Shown here: positions 53,625-62,320 of the stretch, in pieces
How the letters are laid out: each line of letters begins with the position of its first letter
Numbering within the stretch: position 1 is the stretch's first letter
NCBI RefSeq assembly: GCF_003471165.1
Contig: NZ_QRIL01000001.1
Location: 124,001 to 188,000, forward strand
From: Ruminococcus sp. AM22-13
GTDB taxonomy: Bacteria; Bacillota; Clostridia; Lachnospirales; Lachnospiraceae
Direction: 5' to 3'
DNA length: 64,000 bases
Translations under genes and position numbers: made by a program
Notes under the pieces: generated by a model
The model's database searches: none
Told to the model about the DNA's origin: nothing
Seen by the model: the letters and a program-made list of their open reading frames with translations, nothing else

Positions 53625-54818
53625 ATGAAAACATTACAGGATTACATTGACAAATTAAACAGCTTAAACTTCAAAGAAATGTACAACAACGATTTCTTCT
53701 GGACATGGGATAAAACAGATGATGAACTGGAAGCTGTATTCACAGTTGCTGATGCCCTTCGTTTCATGAGAGAAAATAATATTTCCACAAAAGTATTCGA
53801 AAGCGGTCTTGGAATCTCTATCTTCCGTGATAACTCCACACGTACACGTTTCTCTTTTGCATCCGCATGTAACCTTCTTGGTCTGGAAGTGCAGGATCTG
53901 GATGAAAAGAAATCTCAGATTGCCCATGGCGAAACAGTTCGTGAAACAGCAAATATGGTTTCTTTCATGGCTGATGTAATCGGTATTCGTGATGATATGT
54001 ATATCGGTAAAGGACATGCATATCAGAAAGAATTCATGGATGCTGTAACAGAAGGAAATAAAGATGGTATCCTTGAGCAGAGACCTACTCTTGTAAACCT
54101 TCAGTGTGATGTTGACCATCCAACACAGTGTATGGCAGATATGCTTCACATCATCCATGAATTTGGTGGTGTTGAAAATCTGAAAGGCAAAAAAATCGCT
54201 ATGTCCTGGGCTTATTCTCCATCCTATGGCAAACCACTCTCCGTTCCACAGGGTGTGATCGGTCTGATGACACGTTTCGGTATGGATGTTGTACTTGCTC
54301 ATCCGGAAGGATATGATGTAATGCCTGAAGTAGAAGAAATTGCTAAGAAAAACGCTGAAGCTACAGGCGGTTCCTTCACAAAAACAAACAATATGGCTGA
54401 AGCTTTCAAAGATGCTGATATCGTTTATCCTAAGAGCTGGGCTCCATTTGCAGCTATGGAAAAACGTACAAACCTTTATGCAGAAGGTGATTTTGACGGA
54501 ATTGACAAATTAGAGAAAGAACTTCTTGCTCAGAATGCACAGCACAAAGACTGGGCTTGCACTGAGGAACTCATGAAAACAACGAAAGATGGAAAAGCCC
54601 TCTATCTGCACTGCCTGCCAGCTGATATCACAGGCGTAAGCTGTGAAACAGGTGAAGTTGATGCTTCTGTATTCGACCGTTACAGAATCCCGTTATACAA
54701 AGAAGCAAGCTTCAAACCATACATCATCGCTGCTATGATCATGCTTTCCAAATTTGAAAATCCACAGGATATCCTCAAAAAACTTGAAGTTAAGGCAGCT
54801 CCGAGAATTCTGAAATAA
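53625..54818 (+). CDS. ygeW: Knotted carbamoyltransferase YgeW
   Basis: Aspartate/ornithine carbamoyltransferase family, 397 residues. The carbamoyl-phosphate loop is FRDNSTRTRFSFASACNLLG near 67; DVDHPTQCMADMLHI near 165 and LYLHCLPADITGVSCETGE near 325 are the other phosphate and substrate loops. The true substrate is debated; 2,3-diureidopropionate phosphorolysis to carbamoyl phosphate has been proposed for urate degradation, which fits arcC next door. The ribosome site (AGGT, 9 bases upstream) is weak. Confidence 0.93.
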   Translation: MKTLQDYIDKLNSLNFKEMYNNDFFWTWDKTDDELEAVFTVADALRFMRENNISTKVFESGLGISIFRDNSTRTRFSFASACNLLGLEVQDLDEKKSQIAHGETVRETANMVSFMADVIGIRDDMYIGKGHAYQKEFMDAVTEGNKDGILEQRPTLVNLQCDVDHPTQCMADMLHIIHEFGGVENLKGKKIAMSWAYSPSYGKPLSVPQGVIGLMTRFGMDVVLAHPEGYDVMPEVEEIAKKNAEATGGSFTKTNNMAEAFKDADIVYPKSWAPFAAMEKRTNLYAEGDFDGIDKLEKELLAQNAQHKDWACTEELMKTTKDGKALYLHCLPADITGVSCETGEVDASVFDRYRIPLYKEASFKPYIIAAMIMLSKFENPQDILKKLEVKAAPRILK

Positions 54819-54947
54819 ACTGTCTTTCAGAATATTAATCTCGAAATCTTAATTATACACAAACAGAATTTATTGTTCATACAGACAGTAATCAGGCAGT
54901 CAGCGTGATTACTCAAACGCATTCATTACTATATTGTATAGCAGGCA

Positions 54948-54988
54948 GGGCTGTCGCAGAAAGCAGACAATGTTTATTGCGGCGGCCC
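54948..54988 (+). promoter_or_regulatory. GC-rich leader hairpin before arcC
   Basis: GGGCTGTCGCA pairs with TGCGGCGGCCC (two G-U pairs) around a 19-base loop, ending 15 bases before the arcC ribosome site. It is followed by TCTTTGCCCTT, too weak for a clear terminator. It may be an attenuator or translation control element. Confidence 0.5.
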
Positions 54989-55018
54989 TCTTTGCCCTTA
55001 ATCAGGAGGTTTTTACAA

Positions 55019-55963
55019 ATGTTTACACGAAAAAGAATTGTTATCGCTCTTGGCGGAAACGCTCTGGGAAATACTCTCCCGGAACAGATGGTAGCTGTAA
55101 AAACTACTGCAAAAGCATTATGTGATCTGATCGAAGAAGGTCATCAGGTTGTTGTTGTCCATGGAAACGGACCTCAGGTTGGTATGATTAACAACGCAAT
55201 GTCGGCTCTTTCCAGAGAAGACGAAAATCAGCCAAATACTCCTCTCTCCGTCTGTGTTGCCATGAGCCAGGCTTATATCGGCTATGATTTACAGAATGCA
55301 TTAAGAGAGGAGCTTCGTATCCGCGGCTTTGTCCGCACACCTGTTGTAACAGTTGTCACTCAGGTTCGCGTTGATCCAAATGATCCTGCATTCGAAAATC
55401 CGTCCAAGCCGATCGGCAAATTCCTTACTAAAGAAGAAGCTGAGTATCAGACTAAAGCTTATGGGCATATCATGAAAGAAGATGCCGGACGTGGTTACCG
55501 TCGTGTTGTTGCCTCTCCGAAGCCTGTTGAAATTGTTGAACAGGATGCAATCAATAGTCTTGTCGACGCAAATAAAATCGTTATCTGCTGCGGAGGCGGC
55601 GGAATTCCTGTTGTTCTTAACGGACATCATCTCAAAGGTGCATCTGCTGTTATTGATAAGGATTTTGCAAGCTGTCTTCTGGCCAAAGAACTGGATGCAG
55701 ATATGCTTATCATTCTTACAGCAGTAGAAAAAGTTGCTGTAAACTTTGGCAAAGAAAACGAAAAATGGCTAGATGACCTGACGGTAGAAGATGCTAAGAA
55801 ATACATTAACGAAGGTCAGTTTGCTCCAGGTTCCATGCTTCCTAAAGTTCAGGCTGCTGTTGATTTTGCAAGTTCCAAGGAAGGAAGAACTGCCATGATT
55901 ACCTTACTGGAAAAAGCAAAAGACGGCATTCAGGAAAAGACCGGAACCAAAATCCATCTTTAA
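55019..55963 (+). CDS. arcC: Carbamate kinase
   Basis: Transfers phosphate from carbamoyl phosphate to ADP and yields ATP, ammonia and CO2. 314 residues from the ATG at 55019, 9 bases after AGGAGG; an upstream in-frame ATG would run through the leader hairpin. Motifs: VIALGGNALGNTLPEQ at 8, VVVHGNGPQVGMINNAM at 48, VICCGGGGIPVV near 198 and PGSMLPKVQAAVDFA near 265. Placed after ygeW, it gives substrate-level ATP in the purine pathway. A strong terminator follows. Confidence 0.96.
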   Translation: MFTRKRIVIALGGNALGNTLPEQMVAVKTTAKALCDLIEEGHQVVVVHGNGPQVGMINNAMSALSREDENQPNTPLSVCVAMSQAYIGYDLQNALREELRIRGFVRTPVVTVVTQVRVDPNDPAFENPSKPIGKFLTKEEAEYQTKAYGHIMKEDAGRGYRRVVASPKPVEIVEQDAINSLVDANKIVICCGGGGIPVVLNGHHLKGASAVIDKDFASCLLAKELDADMLIILTAVEKVAVNFGKENEKWLDDLTVEDAKKYINEGQFAPGSMLPKVQAAVDFASSKEGRTAMITLLEKAKDGIQEKTGTKIHL

Positions 55964-56012
55964 TTCATTTTACAGATACTACGGTATCTGTTATACAAGC
56001 GAATACTCTCAC

Positions 56013-56050
56013 AAAAAAGTTCTGACGCTCAAAAGCACCAGAACTTTTTT
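56013..56050. terminator. Strong terminator after arcC
   Basis: AAAAAAGTTCTG and CAGAACTTTTTT face each other around a 14-base loop, with flanking T-rich sequence. It can work in both directions and separates the arcC transcript from the converging mocA transcript. Confidence 0.88.
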
Positions 56051-56061
56051 ATTACATTAGT

Positions 56062-56139
56062 CAATCGGATAAAATCATCCACTTTCGCTACACGGCTCTA
56101 CACCAAATAACTGCTTCGCAGTTTGATTCGGTTAAAATA
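56062..56139. repeat. Intergenic repeat, family B
   Basis: CAATCGGATAAAATCATCCA near the start matches 26894-26914. An inner hairpin AACTGC-TTC-GCAGTT (56109-56123) and GATTCGGTTAAAATAAAG end the unit. It lies between the arcC terminator and the mocA stop. Confidence 0.75.
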
Positions 56140-56157
56140 AAGAATGAAATGTAATCT

Positions 56158-56823
56158 TTATTTTATTTTCGGTGTTATATCACGATAGTCTATATCTTCT
56201 AACTCTCTGACATCTTCTATTTCACAAATCTGCGTATCTTCGAGATGTTTCATGATTATTTTCTTCCCACCCTTATCCCCCTCCAGCGCAAGTAATTCAT
56301 TAAAGTATTTTTTTCTGAAAATACATGGATTCCCTAACTTCCCCTGACAGGAAACGGAGGCAATTCCCCTCTCGCTGTTTAAAAATACTTCTATCAATCT
56401 ACAGATTGTCTCTTTACTAAGCCATGGCTGGTCAGAGACTGTAAATAGTACTGCATCTGCATCCAGATTGGCATTCAGCCCAATTTGAATAGTTGAAGAA
56501 ATTCCCTTCTCCGGATGATGGTTATAGAGAACCTGGATTTGATTTTCTATGGCCATCTCTGCGATCGTTTCATATTGTGTGACTACAGTAATATTACACG
56601 TAATATTTTTTAAGCACCCTCTATTTAGCTCAATGACAGTTTCATCCTCAACAGGATTGCTTTCTTTATTTTGTTTCAAAATGTTTTTCACTTCATTTTC
56701 CACTTCCATAAGCAAATCCAGAATATGCCTGTACATAGGCATTCCGTCTACTTCATACAGAAGCTTATTTCCACCAAAACGGCGGCTGTTTCCAGCCGCC
56801 AGCATAATCATTGCAATTTTCAA
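56158..56823 (-). CDS. mocA: MocA/YgfJ-like molybdenum cofactor nucleotidyltransferase
   Basis: NTP transferase that probably turns molybdopterin into molybdopterin cytosine dinucleotide for the adjacent hydroxylase. 221 residues. MLAAGNSRRFGGNKLLYEVD near the start is the nucleotide-binding motif, FTVSDQPWLSKETICRLIE the acidic site and GNPCIFRKKYFNELLALEGD the product loop. I chose the TTG at 56823, 7 bases after the yqeC stop and downstream of GGGAGG; an ATG at 56853 would overlap yqeC. About 40 residues (VENEVKNILKQN region) look like an insertion. Confidence 0.88.
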   Translation of the reverse strand: MKIAMIMLAAGNSRRFGGNKLLYEVDGMPMYRHILDLLMEVENEVKNILKQNKESNPVEDETVIELNRGCLKNITCNITVVTQYETIAEMAIENQIQVLYNHHPEKGISSTIQIGLNANLDADAVLFTVSDQPWLSKETICRLIEVFLNSERGIASVSCQGKLGNPCIFRKKYFNELLALEGDKGGKKIIMKHLEDTQICEIEDVRELEDIDYRDITPKIK

Positions 56824-56830
56824 AGTTATT

Positions 56831-57547
56831 TTATTCCTCCCATAGGCTTCCATATGCTGCTATGGTATGTTTTTTTCCCAGTTCCTTTACGATATGCTCC
56901 GCAGATGTTTCCTCTGTAAGAACATCTGATTTATTCAGATAAACTCTGTAAATCCGCTCTTCCACGTCTTTAAACAATCCACAGATAGAAGTTGCTATCT
57001 TTATAAGATCATCCTCTGTGATCGGAGCTTCCAGACCTTTTTTGAGAAATTCTGATGTTCGTTCCATTCGATATGCGCTCTGACTGATGGGCTGTCCCAA
57101 ACAATCCAGTCCGATCACACTGATCACAATATCCGCGCAGGCAGGTATTACAGGCTCCCATGCCTCAGGAACCTTTACCGGATGATGTTTCGCACCATCA
57201 GCTTCCACAAGCATCACATCACATAAACCTTTCAGTTCCTCCATCTTTTTCTCTGAAAGCGCTGCATATTTACCTGTTTCTTCCTCATATTCAGCTGCAA
57301 TAACATATCCTTCTCTATCCAACATTTCTTTTACTCTGGCAGCGTCTCCTCCCCTCACAAAGGGAAGTTCTGATTCCCCTGTCATATGTGTGGTTGTCGT
57401 AATGATTACTCGTTTGTCTCTGTCAAGCAATTCATCAGTAAGGCGATAGATCAGGCTCGTCTTGCCTCCACCGCCTACGACAGCAATTACAGGGTATCTC
57501 TCATAATCAATCTGCAGTAATTCCAGAAAATCGACCTGGTGCTTCAT
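56831..57547 (-). CDS. yqeC: Selenium-dependent hydroxylase accessory protein YqeC
   Basis: A 238-residue predicted ATPase. VVGGGGKTSLIYRLTDELLD near 24 is a P-loop, followed by VIITTTTHM and VEADGAKHHPVKVPEAWEPV. The family occurs with yqeB in genomes that have Se-dependent molybdenum hydroxylases and is thought to help place labile selenium or mature the cofactor. It overlaps yqeB by 41 bases and is followed 7 bases later by mocA. Confidence 0.92.
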   Translation of the reverse strand: MKHQVDFLELLQIDYERYPVIAVVGGGGKTSLIYRLTDELLDRDKRVIITTTTHMTGESELPFVRGGDAARVKEMLDREGYVIAAEYEEETGKYAALSEKKMEELKGLCDVMLVEADGAKHHPVKVPEAWEPVIPACADIVISVIGLDCLGQPISQSAYRMERTSEFLKKGLEAPITEDDLIKIATSICGLFKDVEERIYRVYLNKSDVLTEETSAEHIVKELGKKHTIAAYGSLWEE

Positions 57548-58379
57548 ATGGCATCACTCCTTCTGAAAGCAGAATTTCCAGCACGCTGCCTGCAATACAG
57601 CGAGCCTTATCGGAAATCGTAAAACAATTTTTCTTTTGCTCCTTACGCGGATCAATATCTGCAATCTTCATTCCTTTCGGCACTGTAAATCCATCACGTA
57701 TAATACCACGCAACACACCTGTAAGAGAAGCTCTGACAGGCACGTCCCCGATCCACGCAAGTATCTGGTCTTTTTCTACGATATCTGAAATTTTTGAGAT
57801 ACAGTGAATCTCACCAGCTGCCGGTGCATGAATCACTCGCTCTTTGCCAAAGCCAGCGATCACACCCGGGACTCCTGTGTTCGGAAGTGCTGCTCCCCTG
57901 GAAATAACTCTGGCAAGATTATGTCCACGCATAGTCTCAATCACGTAGTCTACATCTTCTCCCGCCATAAATCCCGGTCCAAGAGCAATCGTCAGATCTG
58001 CCATATTTTTGGTTGTTCCAAGATTTCTTTTGGCAAGAATCGCATCTACTAATGCAGCCGGTCTGTATTTCTGAAGAATTTCTCCCTCTGTATCAACCAT
58101 AAGAGGTATCTCTCCCGCATTCCAGACAGCATCACATTCCTGAATACTGTTTATCTTCCTGCAAAGAACCCCTTCCACTGAAGACTGTCCATCATAAACT
58201 GCCTCACAAAACGAAACCATTCGTCTGATTGCGGTCGGTTTCTCGCATTCCAGCACGAGCAGACGGTATCCGCTACGATACAATCTGTGAATTGTACCAC
58301 TGGCAAGATCGCCTCCTCCTCTTATGATTACAACATTTTCCAATCCATCCCCGGCATTTCTGGCATTAGTATTTATCAT
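57507..58379 (-). CDS. yqeB: EF2563-family selenium-dependent molybdenum hydroxylase system protein (YqeB)
   Basis: A 290-residue protein of the XdhC/CoxI-like accessory group. IIRGGGDLASGTIHRLYRSG near 18 is a Rossmann nucleotide motif, LVLECEKPTAIRRMVSFCEA follows, and LGPGFMAGEDVDYVIETMRG near 150 is in the second half. The family co-occurs with selD and Se-dependent hydroxylases. It starts within the stop of the 2Fe-2S subunit gene (4-base overlap), so it is translated with the enzyme. Confidence 0.93.
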   Translation of the reverse strand: MINTNARNAGDGLENVVIIRGGGDLASGTIHRLYRSGYRLLVLECEKPTAIRRMVSFCEAVYDGQSSVEGVLCRKINSIQECDAVWNAGEIPLMVDTEGEILQKYRPAALVDAILAKRNLGTTKNMADLTIALGPGFMAGEDVDYVIETMRGHNLARVISRGAALPNTGVPGVIAGFGKERVIHAPAAGEIHCISKISDIVEKDQILAWIGDVPVRASLTGVLRGIIRDGFTVPKGMKIADIDPRKEQKKNCFTISDKARCIAGSVLEILLSEGVMPYEAPGRFSGITAD

Positions 58380-58876
58380 CTTACTGTCTTTCCTCTTCTT
58401 GTCTCATTTTCATCCATTACTTTTTCTACTGCATTTACTATATTTTCATATCCTGTACAACGGCACAGATTTCCCGCCATATGCTTTCTTATCGCTTCTC
58501 TCGACAATTTCTCGCCACGTTCCAGCAAAACAGTCGCAGACATAATAAATCCCGGTGTGCAGAATCCACATTGTACTGCACCCTCTTCGATAAAGGCTTC
58601 CTGAATTCTGGTAAGTTCTCCATTCTTCTCCAGACCTTCCAGTGTGCGAATGTTTTTGCCCTCTGCCCATACTGCCAGATAAATGCAGGAATCTATGGTT
58701 TCTCCATCTATGATTACTGTACAGGCTCCGCATTCTCCTACCTCACAACCTTTTTTCACAGAGGTAAGTCCAAGACGGTTACGGAGCATATCAAGTAACG
58801 ACTCCCTTACATCGACATATTCTCCTACTTCTCTTCCGTTTACTATACACCGTACAAGCTGCATCTGCTTTTTCAT
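58376..58876 (-). CDS. xdhC: Xanthine dehydrogenase-family 2Fe-2S subunit
   Basis: Electron-transfer subunit with two [2Fe-2S] clusters. 166 residues. Cluster one: C44, C49, C52 and C64 (GCEVGECGACTV ... DSC). Cluster two: C103, C106, C138 and C140 (QCGFCTPGF ... CRCTGY). The layout matches XdhC/CoxS. It overlaps xdhB by 4 bases upstream and yqeB by 4 bases downstream, a tightly coupled set. Confidence 0.95.
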   Translation of the reverse strand: MKKQMQLVRCIVNGREVGEYVDVRESLLDMLRNRLGLTSVKKGCEVGECGACTVIIDGETIDSCIYLAVWAEGKNIRTLEGLEKNGELTRIQEAFIEEGAVQCGFCTPGFIMSATVLLERGEKLSREAIRKHMAGNLCRCTGYENIVNAVEKVMDENETRRGKTVR

Positions 58877-59757
58877 ACGCTGTCACCTCCTGCAAGTTCA
58901 ATAGTACGTCTCAATGCCCGCGCTGCGATTTCTCCTCCAATCTGCAGGCGGAATGCCTTAGATGCTCTCCAGGAATCTCGTGGATTGATTTCTTCCCGAA
59001 CCAGCTCAGCTGTTTTCTCATACAGATCTTCTGCAATCTTCATTCCCTTTAATGCTTCTTCTGTCTTTACACAGCGGTATGGAACCGGAGCTGCAACTCC
59101 AAAAGTAATACGCACATCTTCAATCACACCATCTGACAGATTCACTTTGCTGACTACACTACAGCTGATAGTTGCGATATCCATGGCATTTCTCATAGAA
59201 TACTTGATATAGTGCCCACGATAACCCTGATATTCTTTTGCAGGAATGATCACATAAGTCAATACTTCTCCCTGTCTCAGATCTACTTTACCAGGTCCCA
59301 GATAAAAGTCTTTCACCGGAACAAGACGACCTCCTTTGCCATCTTCAAGACGCAACAGAGCATTCAGGGAAAATACCGTTGGTGCACTGTCAGCACTTAC
59401 TGCACCATTACAGATATTTCCACCGATCGTGCCAATATTTCTCACCTGTGGTCCGCCAACCTGATCCACAGCTTCCCCAAGTACCGGAATATATTTCTTT
59501 ATGATCTCATCGTTCGTAATATGTGAAAACACAGTTCCTGCTCCAATATAAATATCGCCGTTATCTGCCATTTTCACGCCCTTTATCTCTTCAATTCCAT
59601 GAATACTCACCAGAGAAGTTCCTGCAAATTTTCCTTCTCTGATTTTAATGAGAACATCACTTCCTCCGGATATCACTTTTGCCTCCGGATGCTCATTCAA
59701 CAGTCTGACTGCCTCTTCTACGCTTTCAGCCTGATAATACTTCTCAATATCGTACAT
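58873..59757 (-). CDS. xdhB: Xanthine dehydrogenase-family FAD-binding subunit
   Basis: FAD subunit (CoxM/XdhB type), 294 residues. The PCMH FAD motifs are VISGGSDVLIKIREGKFAG near 35 and NIGTIGGNICNGAVSADSAP near 107; the C-terminal CO_deh_flav domain covers about 175-285. It passes electrons from the 2Fe-2S clusters to an acceptor, NAD or ferredoxin. It overlaps xdhC and follows xdhD by 15 bases. Confidence 0.95.
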   Translation of the reverse strand: MYDIEKYYQAESVEEAVRLLNEHPEAKVISGGSDVLIKIREGKFAGTSLVSIHGIEEIKGVKMADNGDIYIGAGTVFSHITNDEIIKKYIPVLGEAVDQVGGPQVRNIGTIGGNICNGAVSADSAPTVFSLNALLRLEDGKGGRLVPVKDFYLGPGKVDLRQGEVLTYVIIPAKEYQGYRGHYIKYSMRNAMDIATISCSVVSKVNLSDGVIEDVRITFGVAAPVPYRCVKTEEALKGMKIAEDLYEKTAELVREEINPRDSWRASKAFRLQIGGEIAARALRRTIELAGGDSV

Positions 59758-59772
59758 AAAATCCCCTCCCCT

Positions 59773-62046
59773 CTAAATAAGTCCGGCTTTCATAAAGCCA
59801 TCGATCAATCTCTGCGGTGTCAGAGGATTTTCGTTAAAGGCAACACCCGTCGCATGAAGAACTGCATTGCGGATTGCAGGTGCCCCCGGGATTGCCGGCG
59901 GTTCACCCAGTGCTTTATTTCCAAATGGTCCGATCGGATCATCCAGCTCCACAAAATCGGCTTTGATATCAGGTGTATCCATCATTGTCATCAGCTTATA
60001 GTCTAATAATGTTCCATTCAAAGGTCTGCCTGTCTTCTCATCCAGGATCAGCTGTTCAGAAAGACCATATCCCATTCCCATAGACATACCGCCATGAACC
60101 TGCATCTCGGCAAGCTTTGGATTAAGCAGCTTCCCACTGTCATGAACATTAATAATATGGAGAATCTTAATTTTGCCAAGTTCAATATCTACTTCCACTT
60201 CTGCAAAACAGCAGCCTGTAGCAATCGTATTCTTCTTTACCTGTTCAGATACCTCTGCTGTAAGTACAGATGAATTACTCAGACTATAATAACTCTCAAG
60301 TGCAAGATTAGCAAGAGACATTGCATAATCTTCACCAGCCATGATCCAACCATGGTCCAGACTTAATTCTCTTGTCTCTTCCGGCATCAGTTTCTTCGCA
60401 TAATCAAGAATTTTCTTCTTCATAAGATTTGCACAATCCTTCACCACCGTTCCTGTAACAAACGACTGGCGTGATGCATAAGCACCTGTATCAAATGGTG
60501 TCACATCTGTATCCTGTACACTCTGGATATGAATATCACTGATATCCATATTTAAAACTTCCGCTGTCATCTGAGAAAATACAGTGTCTGCACCTTGCCC
60601 GATTTCTGTTGCTCCCAACATCAGGCCTACACTTCCGTCCTGATTCAGAGTCATTCTCGCGCCTGCGATTTCCAGAGAGATCGGCCATACACCGGTTTTG
60701 TAGGAAAACAGAGACATTCCCACGCCTCTTCGTATCTTTCCTGTCTGATTTGCATATTCTCTTCGTTTTTCATCCCAGTGAATATATTCTGCACCTTTTT
60801 TCAGACACTCGAAAATACCATTGGTATTCGCTGCTATCGGCTTCAGATACGCATCTTCATAATAGCCCTTAATCAGGTTCTTCTTTCTGAATTCCAGTGG
60901 ATCCATTCCGATTTCTTTTGCAATATCATCCATAAAGCACTCAATTGCAAAGCATACCTGCGGAATCCCATATCCTCGCATAGCTCCACCTACCGGTGTG
61001 TTGGTATAGACAGTATAGGCCTCTCCTTTAATGTTTTGACATGCATACTGCAGTCTCCATGCAGTCAGGCCATTTGCTGCTATGGCATGTCCATGAGAAG
61101 CGTACGCTCCCTGATTTGAGATTGCAAGCATATCCTTTGCAAGAAGATGTCCCTCATTATCTACTCCGGCCGTCAGGTCATATTCTATAGAATGGCGGGT
61201 TCTCGTATTACAGAAAGTTTCCTCTCTTGTCACATCAAGCTTGACTGGTCTGCCGCCAACCTGAGTAGTAAGAAATGCATTCAGAGGCTCATAAAGTACA
61301 TCCTGTTTATTTCCGAATCCACCACCTATGTAAGGCTTGATCACTCTGATTTTTCCCCATGGGATTCCCAATGCCTGGCCAATGACACGACGTACAATAT
61401 GAGGAATCTGTGTGGAACTTACTACTACGATTCTGCCATTCTCCATATAGGCATAGGAAATCGGATTTTCAATATGACAATGTTGTACGATTGGTGTCTT
61501 ATAGGTTCGTTTCACTACTGTTGCAGATTCTTTTAATCCTTTTTCTACATCCCCGATAAAATAGTTGGAACGGACAAGTACATTATCCTTCTTGTCCAGA
61601 TGAATCGGCGGATTACTGCCATACATAGATTTACGCGGATGAATCTCTACCGGATATTCTTCGTACTCTACTTCAATTAATCTCAATGCCCTCTGGGCCG
61701 TTATCTCATCTTCAGCTACTACCGCAGCGATATCATCCCCATAATAACGAACTCTTCCGGTAAGGATATTACGATCTGCAATATCCTGATGAGCCAATTC
61801 TACCGACCAGGGATGTCCCGGTGTAGGATAACAATGATTCGGTACGTCCTTAAAAGTAACTACTTTTACTACGCCGTCCAGAGCCTCAGCTTTACTTGTA
61901 TCGATTGATTTCACGATACCATTTCCGATCTTTGCATGATAGACCTTTGCCACCAGACAATTAGCAGGAGCTATATCATCCGTAAATTTCGCACGTCCTG
62001 TAACTTTGTCGTAGGCATCTACTCTTGGAACACTCTTTCCAATCAT
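59773..62046 (-). CDS. xdhD: Xanthine dehydrogenase-family molybdopterin subunit
   Basis: Large Mo subunit, 757 residues, that hydroxylates a purine or other N-heterocycle. The N-terminal a/b hammerhead (RVDAYDKVTGRAKFTDDI) precedes the Mo-binding domain: KPYIGGGFGNKQDVLYEP near 240, GAMRGYGIPQVCFAIECFMD near 345, GATEIGQGADTVFSQMTAE near 475 and the catalytic Glu in NKALGEPPAIPGAPAIRNAV near 725. YqeB, YqeC and MocA downstream mark it as Se-dependent. A structured leader with a possible switch precedes it. The exact substrate is not certain. Confidence 0.94.
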   Translation of the reverse strand: MIGKSVPRVDAYDKVTGRAKFTDDIAPANCLVAKVYHAKIGNGIVKSIDTSKAEALDGVVKVVTFKDVPNHCYPTPGHPWSVELAHQDIADRNILTGRVRYYGDDIAAVVAEDEITAQRALRLIEVEYEEYPVEIHPRKSMYGSNPPIHLDKKDNVLVRSNYFIGDVEKGLKESATVVKRTYKTPIVQHCHIENPISYAYMENGRIVVVSSTQIPHIVRRVIGQALGIPWGKIRVIKPYIGGGFGNKQDVLYEPLNAFLTTQVGGRPVKLDVTREETFCNTRTRHSIEYDLTAGVDNEGHLLAKDMLAISNQGAYASHGHAIAANGLTAWRLQYACQNIKGEAYTVYTNTPVGGAMRGYGIPQVCFAIECFMDDIAKEIGMDPLEFRKKNLIKGYYEDAYLKPIAANTNGIFECLKKGAEYIHWDEKRREYANQTGKIRRGVGMSLFSYKTGVWPISLEIAGARMTLNQDGSVGLMLGATEIGQGADTVFSQMTAEVLNMDISDIHIQSVQDTDVTPFDTGAYASRQSFVTGTVVKDCANLMKKKILDYAKKLMPEETRELSLDHGWIMAGEDYAMSLANLALESYYSLSNSSVLTAEVSEQVKKNTIATGCCFAEVEVDIELGKIKILHIINVHDSGKLLNPKLAEMQVHGGMSMGMGYGLSEQLILDEKTGRPLNGTLLDYKLMTMMDTPDIKADFVELDDPIGPFGNKALGEPPAIPGAPAIRNAVLHATGVAFNENPLTPQRLIDGFMKAGLI

Positions 62047-62111
62047 GTTTTCACCTTCTCTATATTTTATTTTTGTTTACTGATACGCAGGAAAGGATTC
62101 TGTCTGGATAT

Positions 62112-62253
62112 AGAAAAAGCCGGACTCACCTAAGGTATTCTTTTGTTCCCCTCAGGACTGATGTCCGGCTCCGAACCATGCTACTTTCCTTCCGCCTGTT
62201 TTCAGACATCAGGCGAACTTATTTTTTAATTTCCATATTTATTACCTGTTTTA
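62112..62253 (-). promoter_or_regulatory. Riboswitch-like leader of xdhD with mutually exclusive hairpins
   Basis: Between the promoter at 62261-62290 and xdhD is a leader of about 207 nt. On the minus strand a CGCCTG / CAGGCG hairpin (about 62191-62215) is followed by a long hairpin (62119-62169) with arms GCCGGAC / GTCCGGC, inner CCTGAGG / CCTTAGG, then CTTTTTCT, i.e. an intrinsic terminator. CTGATGTC in the first hairpin is exactly complementary to GACATCAG in the terminator's 5' arm, so the two states exclude each other. No known riboswitch class is recognised; a molybdenum cofactor or purine ligand would be logical. Confidence 0.6.
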
Positions 62254-62260
62254 TTGTATA

Positions 62261-62290
62261 AGTATAACACATTTATCTGTTTATTGGCAA
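62261..62290 (-). promoter_or_regulatory. Predicted promoter of the xdhD operon
   Basis: On the minus strand TTGCCA (62285-62290), 18 bases, TATACT (62261-62266). It starts a leader of about 207 nt, so xdhD-B-C-yqeB-yqeC-mocA can be transcribed apart from the upstream ferredoxin gene. Confidence 0.7.
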
Positions 62291-62320
62291 TCTTTTATTC
62301 AATATTTCTTAGTGTATTTT

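Noticed and set aside
62170..62220. Signal recognition particle RNA, because of GGAAGGAAAGTAGC in the xdhD leader
   Set aside because: The resemblance to the SRP apical loop is short; the expected long hairpin does not form and the segment fits the switch-like leader better.
62047..62253. A five-codon leader peptide (ATG GAA ATT AAA AAA TAA) in the xdhD leader
   Set aside because: It has no ribosome site and no codon bias that would suggest attenuation by translation; most likely chance in AT-rich sequence.
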